A program made the position numbers and the translations under genes. A stretch of 64,000 nucleotides of DNA from Ophthalmolycus amberensis. Its lineage: Eukaryota; Chordata; Actinopteri; Perciformes; Zoarcidae. The notes below the pieces were generated by a model. The model had not been told where the DNA came from. It was given only the letters and a program-made list of their open reading frames with translations, and did no database searches. The DNA is taken from positions 219,001 to 283,000 of the forward strand of contig JAFEUB010000314.1 of NCBI GenBank assembly GCA_024529925.1, in the 5' to 3' direction. Shown one piece after another: positions 24,515 to 34,570 of this stretch (positions are counted from its first letter, which is position 1; the number at the start of each line of letters is the position of its first letter).

Positions 24515-24674
24515 GGACTGATCTCAGGATGACACCGGAACTTATAGACGACAGGGGGTCATCCGAGGTCACAGGTGAATTTGTTGATATAAATACTCGA
24601 CCTGCGCATGCGTGAGACAGAAGATATCCAGTGTTAAGCACTGCCTCTGGCGGTCAGTAAGGATGAAATAGAAC
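24515..24674. repeat. DIRS right inverted terminal repeat
   Basis: Reverse complement partner of the left end. The terminal 49 bases (24626-24674) also pair with the internal complementary region. On the minus strand this is the 5' end of the element; TTGATATAAATACTCG provides a TATA-like sequence. Confidence 0.88.
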
Positions 24675-24895
24675 TGCACAGTAACCGTATTCAGTAAGGT
24701 GTTTTATGTTTTCTATAGTGTTACAAATTTTGATATTAGTTATGAGATAGAGATGCTTGCATCTAATTCATTCCTCTTTTATTTGATTCTTCTTTTGGAA
24801 ACCTCGACAGAGTTCTGATAAAAATGTGTAGATTGCCCCTAAGTCTGTGACAACATTTTGAAAATTCATTGCAACAATAATTCTATTTTACTTAC

Positions 24896-25153
24896 TTGTG
24901 CGGGCAGATGTCACAGCAGGCTCGCTGATTCTTCCATTCCTAAATCGTGTAGAAACCGTAAGAGTGTAACACACCCCGGGCTTCAGGTTGCTGAGAGTGA
25001 GTTTGTTTGTGTCTGTTGACTCTTGCACAATGTCTCCTTCATGGCAACAAGTCACAATGTAACTCTCCACTTCACCAGCAGGGGGGTCCCAACGCAGAGA
25101 CAGTGACTCACTGCTGACCTGATCGACTGTGATCTGCACAGGAGGGTTGGGCT
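24896..25153 (-). CDS. gvin1-like: GVIN copy A FN3 exon (exon 5)
   Basis: A 258-bp exon flanked by TTTCCACAG and GTAAGT, phase 1 at both ends. It encodes one fibronectin type III domain: EPNPPVQITVDQVSSESLSL, RWDPPAGEVESYIV (the conserved W and Y), LSNLKPGVCYTLTVSTRF and a C-terminal EPAVTSARTS. The phase-1 end joins exactly to the phase-1 large exon at 16782 (A+AG gives Lys). That, and its duplication with copy B (48766-49023), ties it to the GTPase gene. FN3 modules normally bind proteins; a role here is unknown. Confidence 0.82.
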
Positions 25154-25473
25154 CTGTGGAAACAATACAATGGTTTCACTGGAAATTCAAGCTGTCAATT
25201 TAAAGTCTGTAATTTAAAGTACTGCCAAGAGCAAGAGGTGAGATAAAAAGACAAAGCCACATATAATCACGCCATGCACTTATTCTTTAGGAATACAATT
25301 TACGACCTCTTTAGTCTGAAACTCACCTTTATGCATATATATATATATACTGAGAATACCTCAGTGTAAGAAGTACATGTGTTTAGTTTTTTTTGTGAGC
25401 CCAAAAACCATGCAGACAACCCTCCATGTTTTTATTATTATTATTATCCAATTGATTTATTATTCAGATTTAC

Positions 25474-25542
25474 CTGTGAAGACAGTTTGCATGGATTTGC
25501 TTGTTGCATTAAGAACTGACACTTCTCCTGGCGGAGGAACAT
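25474..25542 (-). CDS. gvin1-like: GVIN copy A exon 4 (69 bp)
   Basis: Acceptor TCTTATGACAG, donor ACAG/GTAAAT, phase 1 in and out. It encodes VPPPGEVSVLNATSKSMQTV plus flanking codons, which looks like the first strand of an FN3-like module or a linker. Copy B has the same exon at 49367-49435. Confidence 0.7.
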
Positions 25543-25626
25543 CTGTCATAAGAGAAGAGAGGTACATCTCAGGATCATTGCAGTATGTATTTAGTCATTC
25601 AACTGGATCAGTTGTTGACGGTCACA

Positions 25627-26290
25627 TATGCATCAAGTATAATTTATCTGCCATTGTTCACGTTGTATAATGTCAGATTAGGAGTATTGCTAAATTCATT
25701 TGCCTACTTGTGCTCATGCAAATGTATACTGATATGTGAGTTTGTTCTTTGTTAGCCGATGCTGCTTTAACCTGTTTAATGCCTTGTCTGTGTTATTGTT
25801 GCTTTGAATGAAAACGTGCAATGTAATTCTGCACACCAAAACGTCAGCTTATAAATTGTGTCAAGGAAGTCGAGAGCCGCAAACGGAGACGGCTCAACTT
25901 TAAAAAAGCGCATTTTTAAACTCCAGTGAGCAATTTAAGGAGAGCTAAATTAAATAAATAAACAAATAGCCTAAATAATGAACATAATTCATAACTGTTA
26001 AAAAGTCATATTTCTGCCACTTTCCCACAACTGATACCGAATGAATTCGCCAATGGGTGCAAACACTGAGTTATCTGTCTATAATGATTCATTAAATAAT
26101 TTGTTTTTACTTTGAAGGCGAGCTGTCTCTATTTCCAGCTCTCGACTTGCTTTACTCAATTGTCATTATTAAAGTTGGATAATAGAACAAGCTGACATTT
26201 TGGTGAGATTGATGAGATTAGGCAATACTCCTAATTTGACATTCTTTATTATACAACGTGAACAATGGCAGATAAATTACACTTCATGCA
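25627..26290. repeat. Large imperfect inverted repeat in GVIN copy A intron
   Basis: 25630-25692 (ATTTATCTGCCATTGTTCAC, then GTTGTATAATGTCA, then GGAGTATTGC) is the reverse complement of about 26222-26285. Inner arms continue: CACCAAAACGTCAGC near 25835 pairs with the region near 26190-26205, and GTCGAGAGC near 25869 with GCTCTCGAC near 26140. The full structure would be a hairpin of about 650 bp, possibly a fold-back element. The right arm touches exon 3. Confidence 0.7.
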
Positions 26291-26312
26291 CGGACCACGG
26301 ACCCACACTTAC

Positions 26313-26392
26313 AGTCAGACTGTGATGGTGGGAGTGTTCTCTCCTTCCTCACAGTATAGCTCACAGCAGCATTCCGACGCATCAAAGAACTC
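26313..26392 (-). CDS. gvin1-like: GVIN copy A exon 3 (80 bp, out of phase)
   Basis: Acceptor TATCCAAG, donor GACT/GTAAGT. Entered in phase 0 from the leader exon, it reads EFFDASECCCELYCEEGENT and then hits TGA just before the donor. 80 bp is one codon phase wrong for joining exon 4; about 82 bp would fit. Copy B's version is 83 bp, with the sequence changes at different places. An internal ATG (MRRNAAV...) would restore the downstream frame in this copy. Confidence 0.6.
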
Positions 26393-26516
26393 CTTGGATA
26401 CAAATTTATTGATTAAAGTGTAATGAATCTATTGACAATAGCTGGAAGGACAACACATATTTAGTTTGTAATTGTATTGTTAATTCAGTTTAGAGTTGTG
26501 CAAACCAGCTGTTTAC

Positions 26517-26594
26517 CTCCTCGTCTGAGTTATCCATCGTGGGTACACTCTCAGCCATCCCACCCTTGGTCCAGATTATTCAAACAGCTTCTCA
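26517..26594 (-). CDS. gvin1-like: GVIN copy A leader exon (exon 2)
   Basis: Acceptor TTACTTTCAG, donor GAGGAG/GTAAAC. The first good ATG is at 26556-26558, in an AGGGTGGGATGG context. It encodes MAESVPTMDNSDEE, an acidic 14-residue leader ending in phase 0. Copy B has MAESLPTMDNSDEE at 50491-50568. No signal peptide, in line with a cytosolic protein. Confidence 0.6.
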
Positions 26595-26824
26595 CTGAAA
26601 GTAATAGAAAAGGACTCTGTAACTCCGTCTCCGCCAAAACTAGTTCAGTGTACTTTGCAACCTGCCAGACTAAAACAAAAATACTGTAATCAATTCACAG
26701 TATGAGCGATGAGGACAGATAGAACATGCTGAGTCATATTTCTGATTTAGGGTATGGAAGGCCTACATTTGAACACTAATTAAAAGACGGAAAAACAACC
26801 GATTACAAATAAATTGTTGCCTAC

Positions 26825-26930
26825 CTTTGTAGATTATCCATAGTACAAACTGTATCCGTCCTTCGAGGAGTTTTTATCTACTGTAGCAATAGGTTAAGTA
26901 TTAGTCCTGAGGATAACGCATGCACATCCC
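26825..26930 (-). other. gvin1-like: GVIN copy A 5' UTR exon (exon 1)
   Basis: Conserved in copy B (51990-52105) with the same donor, CTACAAAG/GTAGGC, downstream of a conserved TATA-like box. The start is inferred from the box. The exon end contains ATGGATAATCTACAAAG, which reads into exon 2 as an 11-codon upstream frame ending in TAA before the main ATG. Confidence 0.5.
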
Positions 26931-26959
26931 TGCAATGCCACAGTCTGTCACTGGCATCG

Positions 26960-26968
26960 CCTTTTATT
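26960..26968 (-). promoter_or_regulatory. TATA-like box, GVIN copy A
   Basis: Minus-strand AATAAAAGG, identical in copy B (52134-52142), about 30 bp before the inferred transcription start. Surrounding sequence is strongly conserved between the copies. Confidence 0.45.
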
Positions 26969-27026
26969 CAGCCTTGTGAAGTTACGTTCTGTTTTGTTTC
27001 TGGGAAATAGATTACCTGGTTTCCAG

Positions 27027-27037
27027 TAAAGTGAAAC
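27027..27037. promoter_or_regulatory. ISRE/IRF-element-like motif upstream of GVIN copy A
   Basis: TAAAGTGAAAC on the plus strand (GTTTCACTTTA on the minus) differs from the ISRE core GTTTCNNTTTC by one base. It lies about 60 bp upstream of the TATA-like box. Copy B keeps TAAAGTGAAATG at the same place. A second A-rich GAAACAAAAC site at 26988-27000 is present only in copy A. Candidate by motif and position only. Confidence 0.4.
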
Positions 27038-27124
27038 GTATTGTCTGGTTCCTCCCTCTGCTGAAGGGGGAGCTGTTCTAGCTCCAAGTGTCCCTCGGGA
27101 AGGGCGGGGTTGGACTATATAGAC

Positions 27125-27649
27125 CAGTGATTCTCAACTTGTGGGTCGCGGACCTGTGCTTTTATTTTCAAGGGGATTTTTTTATGCAGCGGAGTGCCGT
27201 CTATTCACACTCCTGAACAATATTTGGCGTTTATGCCTTGTAATGATATCAGCAGGGGATAAACTGAAAACTATACCTGTCAAATGACACTATAAGTAGA
27301 CGTGTAGACGTTGAAGACATGTCGGATGACATCAAACAACAGACCACAGCTCGAATTTAGGCAAATGTCCTTTTGCATTACAAATGGAGGAATCTACAGA
27401 CATAACAAACAAAGTAGTTTTACTCGTTTACATGAAACATGTGTGGGATGGGGACTGACAGGAACAATTTCTCTGCACAAGAGAGCTCCCTACACTACGA
27501 CTGCAGAGGACATGTTCAACTCAGGTTCAAACTGCACCATGTTTTCATGAAATAAATTTGAGAAGTTGAAGATTTTCCTCGATTTGGGTTGCAGCTTGTC
27601 ATTAAGGGGTGATGGTGGGTCCCGCAGCCAGACCAGTTGAGAACCACTG
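27125..27649. mobile_element. hAT-like MITE (CAGTG...CACTG ends)
   Basis: Begins CAGTGATTCTCAACTTGTGG and ends CAGTTGAGAACCACTG, the common inverted ends of vertebrate hAT elements. 525 bp. It sits just before GTGGTAGACGACTAAAC, a sequence found without the element at about 53680 in unit B. The target duplication is imperfect (TAGAC shared). Confidence 0.75.
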
Positions 27650-28727
27650 TGGTAGACGACTAAACATTGACTAACATACACACTGTTTGATTAGTCAAGC
27701 GATAACACTGTAGTCTTACAATATATGGCAGTCTTGTTACTTAAGTTAGCACTTATTTGTTAGCCCTCCTCCAAAGGTTCCTGTCAGGCCTTCATTGGTG
27801 GACCATCAGTCAGGATGTCTCTCTAACACATTGTTGCAGTATCTGCACTTACAACCTGTTTCCAATGCTGACTCTGACAATGATCAGGCCACTTAGTTAA
27901 ACTAATATTACCTTTTTTACTTATCTTTACTATTCAGTAAAGAGTAACATGGAGGATTACATTTTGCTAAATAAAGAAACTCACATAAAGGTTATGATCA
28001 TTAAATTAACTCTCCATAATAATGAAATGAAAGAATGATAAATAAAACCATGCAAGTTAGAAATTTGGTCTTGGCTCAATAAAAAGGAAATAAATCAATC
28101 GTAACTTAACAAGTAGAATGAAACTTAAATGAATTAAAACTAAATACATTTAAATTAGGATAAAAGTAAATAACCCTTTTGAGATACTGGCTCTAAGGCT
28201 CAAGGTTACAAGAGGCATGCTGCAGAAAATGTCAGTTAGGCTTGACAACCACAACGTGTTCTAAAATTTTCCTTTTGTTTAAGTGTCAGTCAGGTTCTCA
28301 AACACAGATGCTTCACGCCCTTCCTCGTTTTTCTTAGTGAGGCAGCGATTTCCTCTCCTTGGCTGCTCCCAGGCCCTTTGGAGGAAACAAAACTTACTCA
28401 TAGAAAAGTATCCTTCCTTCTTGACCTGATGTATTTTACACTTGATGGATGCAGTCAGTTTTCTCTTCATGTGTTGTAGAAAGAGGTCTATTCAGATGTT
28501 TAGCTTTTTTCCGGTTTAGGAGGACGGTGTTCTTGGCAACAGTTGGCTCAGTACCACTTTTACTGTGGTTGGGCAGTACAAGCAGAGCGATGGGGAGAGG
28601 GGAGTCTTGCAGTCTAGTATTCGGGTCCCTACCTAAGGATAGGTACCCACTGAGCAGCATACCACTCTGGGGATAGGTACCTACCACTGAACAGCATACC
28701 ATTCCAGGGATAGGTACCTACCACTGA
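27650..28727. repeat. Upstream array block (first instance) with short tandem repeat
   Basis: The stretch with GCCCTCCTCCAAAGGTTCCT recurs near 31226 and 53797. The segment with CTTAGTGAGGCAG recurs near 52294 and 54292. At about 28630-28727 is a tandem repeat of roughly 41 bp (unit with GGATAGGTACCTACCACTGA), cut by the solo LTR. No gene recognised. Confidence 0.6.
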
Positions 28728-29149
28728 TGTCACGATCGGGCTTTGCCTTGTGTGTTCTGTGTCTTTGTGTAGCTTCACCCTCCTCACTCTACCTGTCAGT
28801 CACTCCCTCAGCATCAGCCTAACTCCCTTCACCTGCCTCTAATCAAGCACTCCCTCCTCACCAGCACAACTCCCCTCACCTGTTCAAGCCACTTTATAAA
28901 CCCCTGTCTCTCAGTCATTCACTGCCAGGTCATTGTTTGTGTTCTACTCGCCCGTTTGTCTTGTCCTGTTCCCGGTTTCCCCGTCTGCCTGCCCTGCCTC
29001 GTTTCCCGCTGGATTTTCCCCCTCGCCTCTTGTCTTGTGCTTTGACTCCCTGTTGTGTTGGTAAATATTCCTATTTGTGTTTAATAAAACGCCTGCTTCA
29101 CGCTACTCTGCCTGGTCTGCGTTTGAGCCCTCCATCATGCCCCGTGACA
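28728..29149 (+). mobile_element. Solo LTR (TGTCACG...CGTGACA), plus orientation
   Basis: 422 bp from TGTCACGATCGGG to CCCCGTGACA. It has an internal TATA-like CTTTATAAACC at 28890 and AATAAAACGCC at 29082 in LTR order. Flanks ACTGA and GCTGA form a near-perfect 5-bp target duplication. No internal retrotransposon region follows, so it is a solo LTR, probably gypsy-type. Confidence 0.75.
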
Positions 29150-31174
29150 GCTGAACCACAGTGGCATACCATCGGCCACTTTTCGATCTCAGTGTCATTC
29201 CCTCATACACTGAATTAAAATATCATTAAGAACAGTGTAATATAACTTCATCACAGTCTAGCTTGTTAACAATTCTTATACACATTTATAGTAAATTTAA
29301 ACTGCATGAACTCACACATAAATGAAAACAATAAAGAGAGAGAACACCTTAAAAGAGGACTTGACTGCAGCATCTGGCTGGTATCCTCAATCTCTGACGA
29401 GTGATTATAAAACAAACAAAATAAAAAAATTTGAAACACAATGTTCTGAACTTCTGGAAAGTTCTATGACATCCAGGATAAACACACTTAAAAGAAGCTT
29501 TGGGTGTGCAACTGTGGGTTTGGTCTTGAACACATGTTGCAGATTTCTGCTCCATTTTGATAATTGTCCCGTTTGCGGTCCTACAGTCGGTTCAATAAGA
29601 GCACAAGTAAACACAAGTTAGGTTGCTAACATTACATCTTAACACTGTAATTGGTGATTCACTTTATTTATGTTAACTTAACTTGCTATGCTGTTAGCTA
29701 GCTAACCTTTCTAAGGCTAATTGAGCTTGATGTAGCTAATGTTACAGAGCTAGCTCCACTAATATAAGCAACCTAATGTAATGAAATGGACCAAGTGAAA
29801 CATTATCTGAGATGTTAACAGTTCAATAATCATGAAGACAAAATAATACTGGAGACTTTCGGATGATAAGCGTAAGTTACCTCGGCTCCTCGGTTGATCT
29901 CCACATGGCTCAGAAGGATGAACTGAAGCTGTTGTGTCCAAAGTCACGTTCAGGAGCAGTCGGTCACGTCTTGTCACTCAAAAATGACTTGTAGGCAATG
30001 TGCAGTTTGAATGATAAAAATATTCTATCGTCATTACAGACACATTAACCTACAATAGTGTTATGTTCAGAATTTGGAGCAGCCCCCCCTTTACTCCTTC
30101 GTCCGTCAGCAAACGGTGCTGAATCAGCTGGTTCAAGTTAAAATCAAAAGGTATTTAATATCTAACAAAAGCAAATGCAGTTACAAACCGAATCAGACGA
30201 TGAATAACAAAACAAATATATATATTTCATGAAATAGAGGTCCAATCCGTACCACCCGACAAGGCTGGTGCAACCTGCCCTGTGGTCCGCAGAGGATCTG
30301 ACAATCTCCGGGAATTCAAACTCTTTTGTTACAGGAGAGTCCCTGAAATGTCTCATATTACACATTCTTCACCACATCAATTGGCCTGAAACCTGATCTG
30401 CTCTTCTTGCCCTGTGACCTAGTCTGTGGTCAGACACCCCTCATCAACAGGTTCTCCCCCTCTTTGAAGCCAGCGTTCGTTCCCCTCCGCTCCTGCACCA
30501 ACAGCACTCATTTATTACCTTTTGTGGTGGTGTCATGAACAGGTCTGGTTTCTTTCACAGTGCACAATGTGGTGGAAAATAATCTTTTTAACCTCCCGGT
30601 GAGAAATAACCGAGATGAGAAAACTCTTAAATATAAAAACATATTTATTGAACAGGCACTAATAATAATTCAGCTGAATGGATGGAGCTCTTTCCCCACG
30701 GATGGTTCGAAGGTCTAACAACAATGAATAGACAAAACAGAGTATGCACATTATCTCATGTCCTCTCCCTTCGCCCCCCCTCCTTCGCAGATGTCTTCTG
30801 TCTGAACGATATGATAAATTTCAACAACACACAATACATTCAGTGACTTTCCTTTTAGTTTAAACCTTCTACAAGTGAATATATTGTGACGCATAATATC
30901 CAGCACTAGGAGTGCTTTTAAACATAGATTTCTCACAATAGACAGTACGTTGTAGATGGATTGCGATTCACTGATCTTGTACAGAGAAGCCTGTATCCAC
31001 CTCTTCACAAAGAATACTGTATCACGCTGTTAAATTATGGTGTTCTGCTGTTCTAGTTAATTGACGGCATTCACTGTTAATTTACATGCGAGGGATGAAC
31101 ATTTAACTGTATGTTACAGTTATTATGAAATACTGTAAGATACCATTGAAAATCCACCGTAAATTTACAGTAAT
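29150..31174. other. Intergenic, no gene recognised
   Basis: AT-rich sequence with no domain in any frame. At 29880-29960 on the minus strand a GAG/GTAACTT donor follows an ATG-containing stretch, which could be a 5' exon but has no support. 30060-30600 has the texture of an old transposon, but I cannot name it. Confidence 0.4.
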
Positions 31175-31466
31175 ACGTTATAGTGTAGTCTTACAATATA
31201 TGACTTGTTATTTAAGTTAGCACTTGTTTGTTGGCCCTCCTCCAAAGGTTCCTGTCAGGCCTTCATTGGTGGAACATCAGTCAGGATGTCTCCGTAACAC
31301 ATTGTTGCAGTATCTGCACTTACAACCTGTTTCTGATGCTGACTATGACAATGATCAGGCCAGTTAGTTAAACAAATATTACCTTTTTACTTATCTTCAC
31401 AATTCAGTCTGTAAAAAGGCACATAGAGGATTACATTTTGCTAAATGAAAGAAAATCACATAAAAC
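31175..31466. repeat. Upstream array block (second instance), 5' part
   Basis: Near-copy of 27715-28000 and of 53755-54020. The shared sequence is interrupted after AAAATCACATAAA by a LINE tail and resumes at about 32141 with GGTTATGATTAAATTAACTC. Confidence 0.7.
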
Positions 31467-32140
31467 ATTAAAATTTTACATGGTATGGCCCCGCCTCCAC
31501 TTAGTGATTTTATTAAACAAAGCACTCAAAGCAGCAGACTCACTAGATCTGCTTCAAGAGGTGATTGTGTCATTCCACATAGGACAAGCTCGTTTAGTAA
31601 ATCTACATTCTTCTGTGAAGGCAGCTCACTCATGGAATGCTCTGCCACCACACATACGCACACAAAACACGTACCAAACATTCAAGCATAACTTTAAGGA
31701 ATGGCTTGTTGCCAATCAGGTGTGCAAGCATCGATGTGCTGTCTGTCCTGCCTGCTTGTTTCGCCTATATGTGCATTTGTCTTGATCAGTGTTGCTATTT
31801 TCCATTTTTATGTGTATGTTATGTGCTTCAGCGTTATATATGTGCTTGTCCTGTAGGCGGGTCTGTTCTGCGTGACGCATGCTGAAACCTGATTTGTCTG
31901 CTCTGCTTTAATGTCTTACACTTTTCTTTTGCTGTGTATTGGTTTTGTCTATACGTTGCTGTCTGTTTCTCTATGAATTTTAATTCCGTTTCAATTTGAG
32001 ATTTTGTTATTTTAGGCTGCCTTGAAACATCTGGCCAGGGACAGCAGATGGAAATTAGCCTCTCTGGCTAACTCTGGCTCACTTACATTGCAACTGTTGA
32101 TTAGTGTGCATTGTCCCTGAAAAATAAATAAATAAATAAA
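31467..32140 (+). mobile_element. LINE 3' fragment (reverse transcriptase C-terminus and tail)
   Basis: Two reading frames carry the conserved tail of a non-LTR reverse transcriptase: MAPPPLSDFIKQ and, after a frameshift, AHSWNALPPHIRTQNTYQTF followed by KEWL. Ends in a (AATA)n tail at about 32120-32140. 5'-truncated insertion inside the duplicated block; clade not determined. Confidence 0.75.
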
Positions 32141-32374
32141 AAAGGTTATGATTAAATTAACTCTCGGTAGACCTAATAATGAAATTAGAAAATGAGAAAT
32201 AAAACCATGTAAGATTTGAAATTAGTCTTAGCTCAATAAAAATAAATAAATCAATAGTAACTTAACAAGTAGAATGCAACTTAAATGAATTAAGACTAAC
32301 TGAGTCTAAATTAGGATAAAAGTAAATAACCCTTTTGAGAGACTGCTTTATCAGTCAGTTTCTCAAAGCACAGA

Positions 32375-33140
32375 ATGCTTCACTCAGATCAACTGAGATC
32401 TGTAGTATCAACACCTGAATTAGAAATGATCATACACACATTTATCTCTTCACGCATTGACTACTGCAACTCACTTTTCACATCACTCAGTGTATCTGCT
32501 CTTAACCGTCTGCAGGTCATCCAAAATGCTGCCGCCAGATTACTCACCAGGACAAATCGACGGTCTCACATCACCCCCGTACTCCGATCTCTCCACTGGC
32601 TTCCTGTAGCATCTAGGATACACTTTAAAATTCTCACCATCACTTACAGAGCACTTCACGGTCAGGCTCCGACTCATGTAGCTGATCTACTTCGCCCCTA
32701 TTCACCCGCCCGCACTCTCAGGTCAAACGCTCTAGGTCTTCTGTCAGTCCCACGCACACGATTTAAGACCCGTGGTGACCGATCCTTTGAGGCAGTGGCC
32801 CCGAGGCTCTGGAATGCTCTGCCTGCAACTCTACGCCTCGCAGATACTGTGGATACTTTTAAAAGCCAGCTCAAAACCCACCTGTTTAGGCTGGCGTTTG
32901 TGTAAAAGTAAACCCATGTCCTAGACCTGCTCTTAAAATATGTTTTACATTTTAATTTTATTTTTTATTATTTTTTTTAATTTTATTTTTTAATTTTCTC
33001 TGTGTAGATAATTTATTGACCCTTGGGTCACATTGTGTTTTTTATGCTTTTAAATGTCTGCTCTGTTAAGCACTTTGTGATACTACTGTCTGTGAAAAGC
33101 GCTATATAAATAAAATTCATTCATTCATTCATTCATTCAT
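32375..33140 (+). mobile_element. L2-type LINE fragment
   Basis: An open frame of 176 codons (32375-32905) encodes the C-terminal part of an L2-like reverse transcriptase: SSRIDYCNSLFTSL, LQVIQNAAARLLTR, SLHWLPVASRIHFKILTITY and LWNALPATLRLADTVDTFKS. The 3' end AGCGCTATATAAATAAAATT followed by (CATT)n is the usual L2 tail. 5'-truncated. Confidence 0.85.
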
Positions 33141-33539
33141 TGCTGCGTCCTTCATGGCCTCACTGCTCTCGCTTGGCTGGAAGTAGAAGTGTTAGATAGC
33201 ATCAGAGTTAATCTGCAGTACAACGCAGTACCACAGTTTCACAATGTTTCCAGCTTTATTTTATAACTTTCAATTTGATTAATCAATTAAATAATCTCTT
33301 CAATGAGTTGAATAGAGAGACAGGTTTAGGTGGGCTGTGTCTCACAGTTCAGCTTAATGATGTCTCATTTGTTTGATTAAGAACTTTGCTTTTCGATTAG
33401 TTATTTCAGTTATATTTAAATGTTTCCTAAAGCTATTGGCATTAGATTTTTAGTTATGAATTGGTTTTGTGGTCTGTCACTCTTTGAGTAATATTAGTTA
33501 GTTATAGAGAGTTGTTTATGTCCATAAAGGATGCCCACT

Positions 33540-34080
33540 CTCTCCTAAAAATATGTCAGTCTTGGCCTTTCAGCAATGAAATAGTCCACGTCCACTTCTT
33601 GCGAGGCAAAGTAGATAGCGCCATCTGGAGGCTTGTTTATGGAACTGCTTCTGTGGAGATGTAAGGAGATGGTAGCATGATCACTTATTAGAATTGAGAG
33701 AATTGAGGAATCTGTTATGTCTTTGTATGATTGATTTCTAAACAAGAGAAGTCGTGAAAAATATGAAAATAATTTACTGTTGAATATTTAGTCCTGAACT
33801 GTTAACTTTATACTCCTCCATATAATGACTTGATTGATGGATTGCCATTTCCTGCCTACTGTTCCTCATATTACTGAGTTGAGATCTGTGTTAAAATCCC
33901 TCCCAATGATGATCTTTGACATTATCTAAGGATGTGAAGATATGCTATGGTCAGATTAATACTCTTAATTCATGTATATAATGGATCTGCTGTCTAGGTT
34001 AGAAATGGAAATATCAGTTTGTAATTTTCTTGTGAATCAAAAACCTCTTTTTCTTGAACAACATTCAGAGAACTTTATTG
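33540..34080 (-). mobile_element. L1-like LINE endonuclease fragment
   Basis: On the minus strand, IIIGRDFN (about 33915-33890; the usual GGDFN box with R) is followed by SILISDHATISLHLH near 33690-33650, matching the SDHxP box of apurinic endonucleases. Interrupted by stops; degraded. Confidence 0.6.
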
Positions 34081-34329
34081 AATTCTGATGACTTACAGTT
34101 TGTAATGTAGCATAGAAGGGGCTACAATTGCATTGAATTCTGCAAAAGTGTACCGATGATGGAAGTGGGAATAAAACCGCTGGTGTATGAAAGACGGTGT
34201 GCCCTATTCTTTCCCTTGATAGGATGTGTTTGATTGAGCTATGTCAATTATATTGCTACAATTCTCATTGTAGCTTTTTTTCTTAGCATTATTATTATTG
34301 CTATTATTAATGGCAAGTTGTAGACGGAC

Positions 34330-34570
34330 GTTACAATGTAGCGTCCATAGGTAGCAACAGGCTCGTGGACCGGCTGCCTTCAGTGTGTCACTTCTGTTTC
34401 AGGAGAATGACCGAGGTAGTCTACTTCCGTGGCACACAGGAAATAAACAGCTAGCAGCAGTTGGCTAAAGCGAATGCTGCTGTTACAGACATGCATGTAA
34501 CGCGACCTGAGACTATCGCGATGATATAAAGCGTCTTTTCTGACTTGAAATCATCTTCTGAAGGTTAGTG
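34330..34570 (+). promoter_or_regulatory. Possible orphan promoter / first exon
   Basis: A moderately CpG-containing stretch ends in TCTTCTGAAG/GTTAGT, a good splice donor, in otherwise AT-rich transposon-dense DNA. No downstream exon recognised. Could be an unannotated transcript start or part of an old element. Confidence 0.2.

Larger units (their letters stand above)
18897..24674 (-). mobile_element. DIRS-like tyrosine-recombinase retrotransposon, complete ends, mutated
   Basis: A 5.8 kb insertion in the copy A intron. The empty site is preserved in copy B at about 45793 and 48528 (GGGACTAAAACTGCACAG). Left and right flanks share only the trinucleotide AAC, with no longer target duplication, as expected for DIRS elements. 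It has long inverted terminal repeats and an internal complementary region matching the joined ends. Coding order on the minus strand is gag-like, reverse transcriptase, RNase H, tyrosine recombinase. At least five disabling changes are visible: frameshifts near 22665, 21307 and 20000-20015, a TGA at 19422-19424, and a missing catalytic arginine. It is therefore non-autonomous now. Confidence 0.92.
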
